DNA from: CAZKUN01 sp964555935
Lineage (GTDB): Bacteria; Armatimonadota; Zipacnadia; Zipacnadales; VGFC01
DNA length: 5,212 nt
NCBI GenBank assembly: GCA_964555935.1
Contig: CAZKUN010000417.1
Location: forward strand, 1 to 5,212
Direction: 5' to 3'
Shown here piece by piece: positions 1-5,212 of the stretch (position 1 is its first letter; every line of letters starts with the position of its first letter). A program made the translations under genes and the position numbers. Under the pieces are notes generated by a model. The model saw nothing but the letters and a program-made list of their open reading frames with translations, was not told the DNA's origin and made no database searches.

Positions 1-132
1 CGAAACCAGTTGCCCGTTGTCGTCGTGATAGTAGGCGCGATCCTCGCCCCAGTTACGACGGCACGTCACTAACGGGTATTCACGGCCTGACTGAGGATGG
101 AACGGATGCGTGATGCGAACAGTTTGCCTCAC
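1..132 (-). CDS. DUF5372 family protein, N-terminal part (runs off the left edge)
   Basis: The minus strand reads 44 codons from a GTG at 132-130 to the window edge with no stop. The translation holds THPFHP (residues 9-13 region), then SGREYPLV, RRNWGEDRAYYHDDNGQL. The pattern T-HPFHP, a short gap, RE(Y/F), then a WGEDR-(A/V)-Y-(Y/F)-HD block is what I know from the small DUF5372 proteins of about 80-100 residues. The family has no established function and is often met close to transposases and recombinases, which fits the transposase scrap starting about 20 bases away on the other strand. The GTG start is chosen because no ATG, GTG or TTG lies in frame in the near upstream bases and because the conserved block begins a few residues later. 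No strong ribosome binding site is visible. The C-terminal half, including the usual SWTD-like motif, is outside the window. Confidence 0.7.
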   Translation of the reverse strand, partial: MRQTVRITHPFHPQSGREYPLVTCRRNWGEDRAYYHDDNGQLVS

Positions 133-152
133 ATCGTCGCAATCGGATGTAG

Positions 153-452
153 TCGACGGTACACGCCAACCCCCACGCCGAGAGATGGGTCAGATCAGCA
201 AGGCGCGAGTGTCTCAACCATCTGGTCTTCCTGGGCCTCGGCAGTCTGCAGCGCGCTCTGGGTCAGTACCGGGTCTTCTTCAACGAGCACCGACCGCATC
301 AGGGCATCGGCAATCGCATTCCCGACGCGGTCCGCAGCGGCGGTGGAGAGCCGGGCACCTTGCCCCGGCACGAGGCCATCCAACCAGATGACGTGCAAGT
401 CGAGGAGCTTCTGGGAGGGCTGCTCCAATCGCACCCGCGGAAAGCGGCGTAG
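153..452 (+). pseudogene. Integrase-core (rve/DDE) transposase, C-terminal fragment
   Basis: Frame 3 is open for about 99 codons from after a TAG at 150-152 to a TAG at 450-452. It reads ANPHAERWVRSARREC, then LNHLVFLGLGSLQRALGQY, then FFNEHRPHQGIGNRIP. This is the end of the retroviral-integrase-like catalytic domain of many IS transposases. The glutamate of AERW (codon 180-182) corresponds to the last residue of the DDE triad, and the NEHRPHQGIGNR block is the usual C-terminal motif. The tail after about residue 60 (from RSGGGEP on) is variable in this family. The two aspartates and the N-terminal helix-turn-helix part are absent: upstream sequence is the divergent DUF5372 gene, so the break lies at roughly 140-160. 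There is no start codon that gives a sensible protein, so it is a remnant and cannot transpose. Which IS family it belongs to (IS3/IS481-like or an unclassified integrase group) cannot be decided from this piece. Confidence 0.8.
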
Positions 453-584
453 CGGCCTTCGGTAGCCGGTAGATGAAGACACTCCGTACCGTGGACAGCC
501 CGCCTTCGCTGCTCGTCGGCCCCGTCTTTCTCCTAACCGTCCTCCACAGCTGCCACCGTGCTCTCTCGCCGGTCGAGTAGCCGC

Positions 585-848
585 TCAATGGGCGGGAGCT
601 TTGGGCTTTACATCGCGGATGAGTTCGCGGACCCTACGGGCGGGCTTATTGCGTTCTTGGGCCCGACACCGCGGGTCCAGCACCGTCTGCTCGACGCGCT
701 TCCCCAGTTGGCGCTGCAGGATGAGCACCTGCTGCCGAGGGGCCAGGATCTGACGATTACGGTCACCACGTAGCAGGCGAGCGATCATCATGGGCAGCGG
801 AGGCAGGAGGTTGAGAAGCGAGTGCCAGAGCGTGGCGGGGAGGATGAC
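585..848 (-). pseudogene. Integrase-type transposase, N-terminal fragment
   Basis: On the minus strand a frame is open from after a TGA at 857-855 to a TGA at 587-585. It reads LWHSLLNLLPPLP, MMIARLLRGDRNRQILA and PRQQVLILQRQLGKRV. A leucine-rich start, a short basic stretch, then (E/Q)ILAxRQQVxxLQRQLG(R/K)R is the typical beginning of integrase-core IS transposases, placed before the helix-turn-helix and DDE domain. After KRV (about position 680) the resemblance is lost and the frame ends about 35 codons later, so the rest is deleted or frameshifted. The only ATG pair is at 791-786; the conserved hydrophobic part extends upstream of it with no standard start codon before the TGA except an unlikely CTG, so the true start may be mutated. 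It converges with the plus-strand C-terminal fragment at 153-452. The two could be parts of one rearranged element or of different elements. Confidence 0.6.
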
Positions 849-930
849 CCGGACTCAAGACGAAATCAAGAGCGGCTGTTAGGGCTCACCGACTGCCGCT
901 GGTTACGCCCGGGGATCACACAGATCAGTC

Positions 931-1684
931 CCGGGGGCCCTACGCGAGGCGGTGCTGGCGGCGGCAACGATCACTCCGGACATCATCATCCGGCATCCGG
1001 GCACCGGTGGCGCGCCCGACCAGCACAGGGGCGCACTGCAGGCCCTGGCCGCGCAAGTGCGCTCGCAACTGGCACCGCTGTACAGCTCGCGCGCCGACTC
1101 CTCGGACTCGGAGGTCATCGTCCGGCGGCGGCAGTTCGCCGATACCGAGTACCTCTTCGCCATCAATGACAGGCTCACGTATGGCGGCTGCGTTGGGCAC
1201 CGCGGCATCGTCATGGAGCAGGGCATGCCCTACCGGGCCACCGTGTCCCCGGACCGAGGCGGCGGCGCCGTCCACGACCTGTTGACCAGCCGGGCAGTCG
1301 CCGCTATGAGTGAGGCCGGGCGGCTGCAATGGCCGGGAGCCCCGGGGCCCGGTGAAGGCCGCGTCTACGTGGTCACCCCCGCCCGGTGGCGAGAGTGAAG
1401 GTGAGCTTCGCCCCGCGCCAGCCTCGTGATCGCGTGGCCACCGTGCCGACTATCATCGTGGACGCGGCGGACCAGCCGCTGCCGGCGGCGATCCCGGTGC
1501 GGGTGGATGTCCTCGACACCCGGGGCAACCCGGCCGAGTTCAGCGGCCACTACGGCGCTCCCGGAGGAACCCTCTCGGTGCGCCTGGATCTCGCTTTCAA
1601 TGACGCGTCGGGCATGTGGACGGTGCGCGCGCGTCGGCCTCCGGCGAGACGGCGGAGGCGAAGTTCGTGTACCAACCCTTACCC
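931..1684 (+). pseudogene. Sugar-hydrolase-like protein, C-terminal part, frameshifted
   Basis: Three consecutive stretches in different plus-strand frames make one continuous protein-like sequence. Part 1 (about 937-1398) reads ALREAVLAAATITPDIII, VRRRQFADTEYLFAINDRLTYG, GHRGIVMEQGMP, GGGAVHDLL and GPGEGRVYVVTPAR, then hits TGA at 1396-1398. Part 2 (about 1386-1628) continues with VARVKVSF, TIIVDAADQPLPAAIPVRVD, LDTRGNPAEFSGHYGAPGG, LSVRLDLAFNDASGMWTVR. Part 3 (about 1631-1684) ends with ASASGETAEAKFVYQPLP. Part 1 resembles the C-terminal all-beta domain of large beta-galactosidase-like or GH42-like proteins of polymer-degrading bacteria (FxxNDRxTYG, AVxDL, GEGRVY motifs). Parts 2-3 resemble a following immunoglobulin-like domain (PAEFSGxYG, RxDLAxNDxxGxWTVR). 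Each change of frame is explained by one missing base: near 1384-1388 and near 1626-1631. A third, one extra G in the G run 933-937, would add WLRPGITQIS before ALREA. The catalytic part is absent, replaced upstream by transposase sequence. No stop is seen in the last frame until 1939. Family naming is from remembered motifs, so it is tentative; the frame changes are seen directly. Confidence 0.6.
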
Positions 1685-1688
1685 CGGC

Positions 1689-1694
1689 GAGGAG
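1689..1694 (+). promoter_or_regulatory. Ribosome binding site of the amidohydrolase gene
   Basis: GAGGAG lies 7 bases before the ATG at 1702. It decides the start: the frame stays open far upstream (to about 1399), but that upstream stretch overlaps the preceding gene fragment and lacks family resemblance. Confidence 0.65.
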
Positions 1695-1701
1695 CCTCCG
1701 C

Positions 1702-2529
1702 ATGGCCATCGACATCCACAACCACCTGCATTTCCCGGCCGGGGAGCCCTATACCCTGGAACCGGAGCGGTTGCTGGACTCTGGCGTATTCCAACGCGTG
1801 TGCCTGCTATCAGTGGGAAACTGCTGGACCACCTACACGGCAGACGAGGACGAAGAACTGTTGCGCCTGGCCAAGGAGCATCCGGGCTTCCTCGTGCCTT
1901 TTGCCCACCTGGATTTCACGCGCCCACCCGAGAGCGTAGACGACTTCCACCGTCGGGGTTTCGCCGGGCTCAAGGCCATCTTCCCGCCCTTTGCCTATGA
2001 TGATGAGCGGTGCTTCCCGTTCTACGAGCGGGCGGAGCGCTACCGTATGCCCGTTCTCTTCCACCTCGGCGGTAGCGGCTACTTCCCGCCCGAACAGGTT
2101 ACCCTCCCACCGCAGCGCTTCGCCAGCAAGCACATGCTGCTGATCACCGTGGACCTGGTGGCCAAGCTCTTCCCGCGTCTGCCGATCATCTGCGGGCACT
2201 TCGGCGGCGGGATTGATGACTACCAGAGGGCGCTATACGCTGCCAAAGGCCATCCCAGCGTCTACCTCGAGACCAGTTGCTCGGCGGTCGAGCGGGGCGA
2301 GCCCTGGCTGATCAAGGAAGCCCTGGAGGTGCTGGGGCCGGACAAGATCCTCTACGGCTCAGACAGTCGCCTCGACGGGCCGGTCACCAAAGTCGCGTTC
2401 TGGCGGGACCGGCTGGCGGAGGTGCAGGCCGGGCCTGTCGCCACGGAGAAGATCCTGCGGCAGAACGCAGAGCAGCTCATCGTCGCATCCGGCTTCGACC
2501 CCGGGCGCATCATCCTTGGTGCCGGTTAG
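1702..2529 (+). CDS. Amidohydrolase family protein (Amidohydro_2-like TIM-barrel metal hydrolase)
   Basis: The protein has 275 residues, a usual length for the short amidohydrolases (PF04909 type) that hydrolyse or decarboxylate small organic acids, lactones or related ring compounds. Metal-site motifs are in the expected order: IHNHLH at the first strand (H6 and H8), K91 in GLKAIFPP, H121 in VLFHLGG, H166 in IICGHFGGG and D221 in ILYGSDS, followed by a late ILRQNAEQLI helix that resembles the conserved NA-x-x-L motif of the family. A mononuclear or binuclear metal centre is therefore likely intact. No signal peptide or membrane segment is seen, so it should act in the cytoplasm. The ATG is chosen because the HxH motif must lie near the N-terminus and because GAGGAG sits 7 bases upstream. 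The stop is 12 bases before the next gene, so the two are probably cotranscribed. The true substrate cannot be read from sequence. The neighbouring sugar-hydrolase and DUF6259 remnants suggest a role in carbohydrate-derived compounds, which is inference only. Confidence 0.9.
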   Translation: MAIDIHNHLHFPAGEPYTLEPERLLDSGVFQRVCLLSVGNCWTTYTADEDEELLRLAKEHPGFLVPFAHLDFTRPPESVDDFHRRGFAGLKAIFPPFAYDDERCFPFYERAERYRMPVLFHLGGSGYFPPEQVTLPPQRFASKHMLLITVDLVAKLFPRLPIICGHFGGGIDDYQRALYAAKGHPSVYLETSCSAVERGEPWLIKEALEVLGPDKILYGSDSRLDGPVTKVAFWRDRLAEVQAGPVATEKILRQNAEQLIVASGFDPGRIILGAG

Positions 2530-2541
2530 GACCGTCCGTCC

Positions 2542-3291
2542 ATGGTGGCCTTCGGGGTCTACCGCCAGCAAGCTGTTGACTTCATCCGGCTGCAGGCGTG
2601 GTATGTCTGGCACCTGCATGTGCAGCGCGGACTGCCCGGCGAGCGGATTTTCGGGGCCCGGGTGGTGCGCTTCCTTTACGAGCATGCCGGGGCGGCCGAG
2701 GAACCGGCGTGGCAGGCGCTGCAGCAGCACGTCCTGAGCGAGTGCCGCCGGCACGGTGAGAACCCTGACACCGGCGCCCTCGAAGACAGACTCCTCGCGG
2801 ACGTGCGAGCCTTCGTGGACGATCGTTACCTGCTCGCGGGCCCGTATGCTCGCTACCAGGAGAACGTCCGGCAGGCCGCGCCCTACTACGGCTTCACCCA
2901 TGACGTGGACGGAGCACGGCTGGCCCTGCACTTCACCAACACGGTGGCCCCGGACTCGCCCCTGCGACACCCCGAGGAGTTGCAGAAGGGGTTGGCCAGA
3001 CTGGTGTCTTTGGCCTGGAAGCAGCATCCGCAACTGACCACAACCTACTGCGGCTCGTGGCTCAACAGCGTCTCACGCTTCACCGACCTGTTCCCGGAGT
3101 CATGGCTGGGTTCGGCCGAGGACAGCCCGCCGGCTGGCCATGGCGGGTGGTGGGGGCAGTTCACTGACCGCACGGGCGCGCTGCACCGCGGCAACGCCCG
3201 GCATCTGCGCGAGACCGGCGAATTCCGGTTCCCGTTCCGGCGGTGTACCTGCCCGCAGGGGGAACTCGTTGCCCACCTGGCTGCGCCTTGA
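2542..3291 (+). CDS. Conserved protein of unknown function, 249 residues
   Basis: I cannot assign a named family. The protein starts at an ATG 12 bases after the amidohydrolase stop; AGGA, which overlaps that stop codon (2528-2531), stands 10 bases before it and may serve as a weak ribosome binding site. Visible traits: a helical N-terminal half (residues 1-110) rich in Trp, Tyr, His and Arg (FIRLQAWYVWHLHVQRG at 14-30); a beta-like LALHFTN at 127-133; a helix with ELQKGLARLVSLAWK (146-160); CGSWLNSVSRFTDLFPESW at 170-188; a glycine/tryptophan stretch HGGWWGQFTDRTGALH (200-215); and a basic end with RHLRETGEF and FPFRRCTC, giving a C-x-C pair (C235, C237). I recall similar GSWLN...LFP...WGQF-D-G...R-x-TG-F-P architectures in hypothetical proteins of about this length, so the gene appears full-length. 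No signal peptide or transmembrane helix is seen. The gene order suggests shared expression with the amidohydrolase. Codon use is GC-rich like its neighbour, so no foreign origin is apparent. Confidence 0.85.
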   Translation: MVAFGVYRQQAVDFIRLQAWYVWHLHVQRGLPGERIFGARVVRFLYEHAGAAEEPAWQALQQHVLSECRRHGENPDTGALEDRLLADVRAFVDDRYLLAGPYARYQENVRQAAPYYGFTHDVDGARLALHFTNTVAPDSPLRHPEELQKGLARLVSLAWKQHPQLTTTYCGSWLNSVSRFTDLFPESWLGSAEDSPPAGHGGWWGQFTDRTGALHRGNARHLRETGEFRFPFRRCTCPQGELVAHLAAP

Positions 3292-3404
3292 GGATTCAGC
3301 CATTCCGAGGATGATCGCGCAGCCGCGTGGGGTTGTCACTCGCATTACTCCGTCCGGGCCGTGGGCGTTGACTTCCGGGGCTCGCGGTGGTAGTCCTCGT
3401 TGCC

Positions 3405-3488
3405 ATGAGAACCCTGTGTCGTCTGCTCTGGTTGCCCTTCTTCGGCCGTCGAGACGCACCGCACCTCGTACTCGAGAACCTCGCCCTG
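3405..3488 (+). pseudogene. Possible transposase N-terminal remnant
   Basis: Frame 3 from the ATG at 3405 reads MRTLCRLLWLPFFGRR, then DAPHLVLENLAL, and then changes to unrelated sequence. A leucine-rich start followed by basic residues and (L/A)xLENLALRQQL is how many integrase-core IS transposases begin. Here the resemblance ends exactly after LENLAL, 23 bases before the next gene start. It is only 28 codons, so chance is possible. If real, it marks a deleted IS between the unknown gene and the DUF6259 gene. Confidence 0.35.
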
Positions 3489-3499
3489 GATCCATTCGT

Positions 3500-3507
3500 A
3501 GGAGAGG
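3500..3507 (+). promoter_or_regulatory. Ribosome binding site of the DUF6259 gene
   Basis: AGGAGAGG ends 4 bases before the ATG at 3512. It fixes the start: the open frame extends back to 3140, but that part lies inside the preceding gene in another frame. Confidence 0.7.
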
Positions 3508-3511
3508 CCAC

Positions 3512-4411
3512 ATGCCGAAGGATGCCGCCACCCTTCAGACGCACGACGGTCGGGCCGCCCTGGCAAATGGGCTCATGCGCTTCGAGTTCGACTTGCGGGA
3601 CCACGGTGCTTTGGCCTCCATTCTGGACCGGACGACTGGTGCCGAGCTGGTGCGCGACCCGGATGCGCCCCGGTTGTTGTGGCGGATCGGGTCGCGGCGG
3701 CGGGCCGATGGGGAGATCGAGTGGTTGACGAGCGCGGAGGCGGGCCACACCGAGTGCCATGCGCGCCGGGACGGCAACGCGACCACACTCACGTTGATCA
3801 GCTCCCGCCTGCCCGGCAACACCATCGAGGTCACTGTGGAGGTCACCTTGCCCGATGGCTCGGCGCTGACGTCATGGCGCGTGGCAGTGCGTGGCATCGG
3901 CGACGAGGCCGCCGTCGCGCAGTTAGTCTGTCCTATCCTGTCGGGACTCGTGAAGCTCGGACAGCCCGCCCCCGGGGAAGCGCTGCTGGCTCCCGTGCAG
4001 GGCGAGGCCTACCTGTATCGCGATCCATTCCCCGTGCGGGACGGCCTGCCGCTATGCGCCGGTGCCGGCCCGGAGAGCGCCGATGTCGGTGTGGGTAGCG
4101 TGGGCGGGCGCTATCCCGGCTCCATCGCCGTGCAGATGATGGCACTCTACAACGACCACGCGGGCCTGTACTTCGCGGCCCACGACGCCGGCCAGCATCC
4201 CAAGGACCTGCACATGGGCCCGCGTGCCGACCTTGGCCCGGCGCCAGTGTTGTCGGTGACCCACCTTGTCGGCGAGCGGCCGGGCGAGGATGTCGAACTC
4301 CCCTACGACACCATCGTCGGCATATTCCACGGCGACTGGGCGGGCGCCGGCTCGTGCGTTCGACCCCCGGCGGTTAGATGCATACGTTGCGATCAGGACG
4401 CCCTAACGTGA
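3512..4411 (+). pseudogene. DUF6259-type glycoside-hydrolase-like protein, truncated after the N-terminal domain
   Basis: 299 codons from the ATG. Residues 1-279 resemble the N-terminal beta-rich domain of DUF6259 proteins, which precede a TIM-barrel part related to glycoside hydrolases. Recognisable elements are LANGLMRFEFDL (17-28) with LASILDRTTGAEL (34-46), a mutarotase/beta-sandwich-like start; PGSIAVQMMALYNDHAGLYFA (202-222); AAHDAGQHPKDL (222-233); and ELPYDTIVGIFHGDWAGA (262-279). In full-length proteins, which I remember as about 600-900 residues, the GDWxxA motif is followed by a helix and the catalytic region. Here conserved sequence ends at about 4349 and 20 unrelated residues lead to a TGA at 4409-4411. 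The catalytic part is thus missing and the product is probably inactive. No signal peptide is seen. The downstream sequence carries an IS1380 remnant, so an IS-linked deletion is the likely cause. The start is supported by AGGAGAGG. Family recognition is from motifs and order; the truncation is directly visible. Confidence 0.75.
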
Positions 4412-4781
4412 CGCGAGTGGCTCTGAGACCCATTTACATGCTTGGGACTTGTGTCGCGGTGAGGGCTACCCGATCTGGAGGCAGTCGCCCATTGCTCTCA
4501 CGTCCACCTTGCCCACCACTTCCGGGCCCAACGCCTTGAGGTGTCCCTTCGAGAAGCTCCATATACGTCGGGGTCTGGGGTCTTCCGGGACGCGTTGATG
4601 GCGACTACTCTGTGGTCTCCAGGCGAGGCATTGCTCCCGCTCCTTTCCTGCGGGCATGATAGCCCGCCTCGTGAGCGAGTCAACCGCCAGACGACCTCGG
4701 GGCCGACGCCCGTAGCCTGCGTCGGGCTACGCCCTCCTACGGCTACGGGCGAACACCAACACCCCGACAACTGCACCTTAA
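4412..4781 (+). other. Stretch with no recognisable gene
   Basis: About 370 bases between the truncated DUF6259 frame and the IS1380 fragment. The only open frames are short and do not resemble a family I know. A minus-strand frame at 4466-4657 has ordinary-looking residues in its second half (FSKGHLKALGPEVVGKVDV) but no ribosome binding site and no recognised family. Structural elements are a small GCGGGC/GCCCGC hairpin (4650-4655 with 4662-4667, loop of 6, no T run) and the 11-bp inverted repeat at 4707-4751. It is probably junction DNA left by rearrangement. Confidence 0.5.
4707..4751. repeat. 11-bp perfect inverted repeat with nested CTACG copies
   Basis: CGCCCGTAGCC (4707-4717) is the exact reverse complement of GGCTACGGGCG (4741-4751), separated by 23 bases. 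The left arm can instead pair with GGCTACG at 4725-4731 (7 bp, loop of 7), so two alternative hairpins exist. CTACG occurs three times (4727, 4737, 4743). This resembles a REP-like or IS-associated palindrome. It has no T-run, so it is not a typical terminator. Confidence 0.6.
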
Positions 4782-5212
4782 CTCCAGGGGGCTATCTGTC
4801 CAAGTAGCGCTGAGGGGGAACAGGTCGGCTTCATCGTGACCAACCGCACTGATCCAGCCAAAGGCATCGTCCGGTTCTACAACGGACGAGGGACCTGCGA
4901 GCAGTGGATCAAGGAAGGGAAGCACGCCGTCGAGTGGATGCGCCTGTCGTGTCATGCCTTCGAGCGCAACGCTGTGAGACTTGCTCTGTTCGTGCTGGCC
5001 TACAACCTGGGCAACTTCCTGCGGAGGTTGGTGCTCCCGAAGGAGATGGCACGGTGGAGCCTGACGAGTCTTCGCGAGAGACTGGTGAAGATCGGGGCCC
5101 GGCTGGTCCGTCACGCCCGTCGGCTCGTCGTGCAGATGGCAGAGGTCGCCGTGACGCGAGACCTGTTCGCGCAGATCCTCGACCGCATCAGGTCGCTGTC
5201 GCCGGTGCCCAC
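4782..5212 (+). pseudogene. IS1380-family transposase, C-terminal part (5'-truncated, runs off the right edge)
   Basis: Frame 3 is open from after a TAA at 4779-4781 to the window end, and family resemblance begins at about 4821. It reads QVGFIVTNRTDPAKGIVRFYN, GRGTCEQWIKEGKHAVEW, MRLSCHAFERNAVRLALF, LAYNLGNFLRRLVLP, WSLTSLRERLVKIGARLVRHARR and AEVAVTRDLFAQIL. This is the C-terminal third of IS1380-type DDE transposases, which are about 430-480 residues. The IS4-superfamily signature Y-x2-R-x3-E-x6-K is present: Tyr at 4878, Arg at 4887, catalytic Glu at 4899, Lys at 4920. The two catalytic aspartates belong to the missing N-terminal part: only about 40 bases of unrelated frame precede the conserved block, so the gene is cut at about 4815-4823. 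The remaining part is undamaged in frame, which suggests recent truncation or a cut made by rearrangement. The end of the gene and the IS terminus lie outside the window. Without its N-terminus it cannot make active transposase. Confidence 0.85.

Noticed and set aside
558..773. Plus-strand open frame of 71 codons
   Set aside because: It lies antisense to the minus-strand transposase N-terminal fragment, whose RQQVLILQRQL motif explains the coding signal.
3368..3396. TTGACT with a TAGTCC 17 bases further on as a promoter for the DUF6259 gene
   Set aside because: The -10 match is poor and such hexamers occur by chance; not enough to call a promoter.
3140..3511. Upstream extension of the DUF6259 reading frame
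   Set aside because: It overlaps the end of the 249-residue gene in another frame, has no family resemblance, and a strong ribosome binding site precedes the ATG at 3512.
3100..3531. Minus-strand open frame of 143 codons over the gap 3292-3511
   Set aside because: It covers the end of a convincing plus-strand gene and shows only Arg/Pro/Ala-rich sequence typical of GC-rich shadow frames.
4466..4657. Minus-strand open frame of 63 codons with a plausible-looking second half
   Set aside because: No ribosome binding site, no recognised family and atypical first half; kept only as a remark in the non-coding stretch.
4650..4667. GCGGGC/GCCCGC hairpin as a terminator
   Set aside because: The stem is 6 bp and no T-run follows; in GC-rich DNA this is common by chance.
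4743..5114. Minus-strand open frame of 123 codons, with a short SATWTDSP stretch recalling the end of DUF5372 proteins
   Set aside because: It is the antisense shadow of the IS1380 transposase fragment; the SATWTD resemblance is too short and lacks the rest of the family pattern.
1..5212. CRISPR array, tRNA or rRNA gene, toxin-antitoxin or defence genes
   Set aside because: No regularly spaced repeats, no tRNA-like cloverleaf or rRNA sequence, and no motifs of such proteins were seen on either strand.

Overview
The window is GC-rich DNA whose genes and insertion-sequence (IS) families fit an uncultured, environmental, carbohydrate-degrading bacterium. A lineage such as Armatimonadota, Planctomycetota or a related group is my inference from the DUF6259, sugar-hydrolase and amidohydrolase content; no marker gene is present to settle it. 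Only two genes look complete: an amidohydrolase of the metal-dependent TIM-barrel type (1702-2529) and a conserved protein of unknown function 12 bases behind it (2542-3291). Everything else is partial, frameshifted or truncated.

Left part (1-880): the 5' end of a DUF5372-type gene runs off the left edge on the minus strand. Next come two converging transposase remnants: the C-terminal end of an integrase-core (DDE, rve-like) transposase on the plus strand (about 153-452) and the N-terminal end of an integrase-type transposase on the minus strand (about 585-848). Centre-left (about 931-1684): the C-terminal part of a large sugar-hydrolase-like protein is readable only by changing frame two or three times. 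It is either a decaying pseudogene or a stretch with single-base sequence errors in GC runs. Its end touches the amidohydrolase start.

Centre (1702-3291): the amidohydrolase and the unknown protein form a tight two-gene unit. Right part (3292-5212): after a 220-base gap that holds a possible transposase N-terminal scrap, a DUF6259 gene starts with a clear ribosome binding site (3512). It loses its conserved sequence at about 4349, just where the catalytic half should begin, and stops at 4411. About 370 bases without a recognisable gene follow, with an 11-bp inverted repeat. The window closes inside the C-terminal third of an IS1380-family transposase (about 4821-5212) whose N-terminal part is missing.

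Reading as a whole: a former carbohydrate or organic-acid catabolic cluster (sugar-hydrolase-like protein, amidohydrolase, unknown protein, DUF6259 protein) has been cut at both ends by insertion sequences. I see no defence system, CRISPR array, RNA gene or convincing new molecular system. The parts most worth a second look are the uncharacterised 249-residue protein, the frameshifted gene and the IS-scarred ends.
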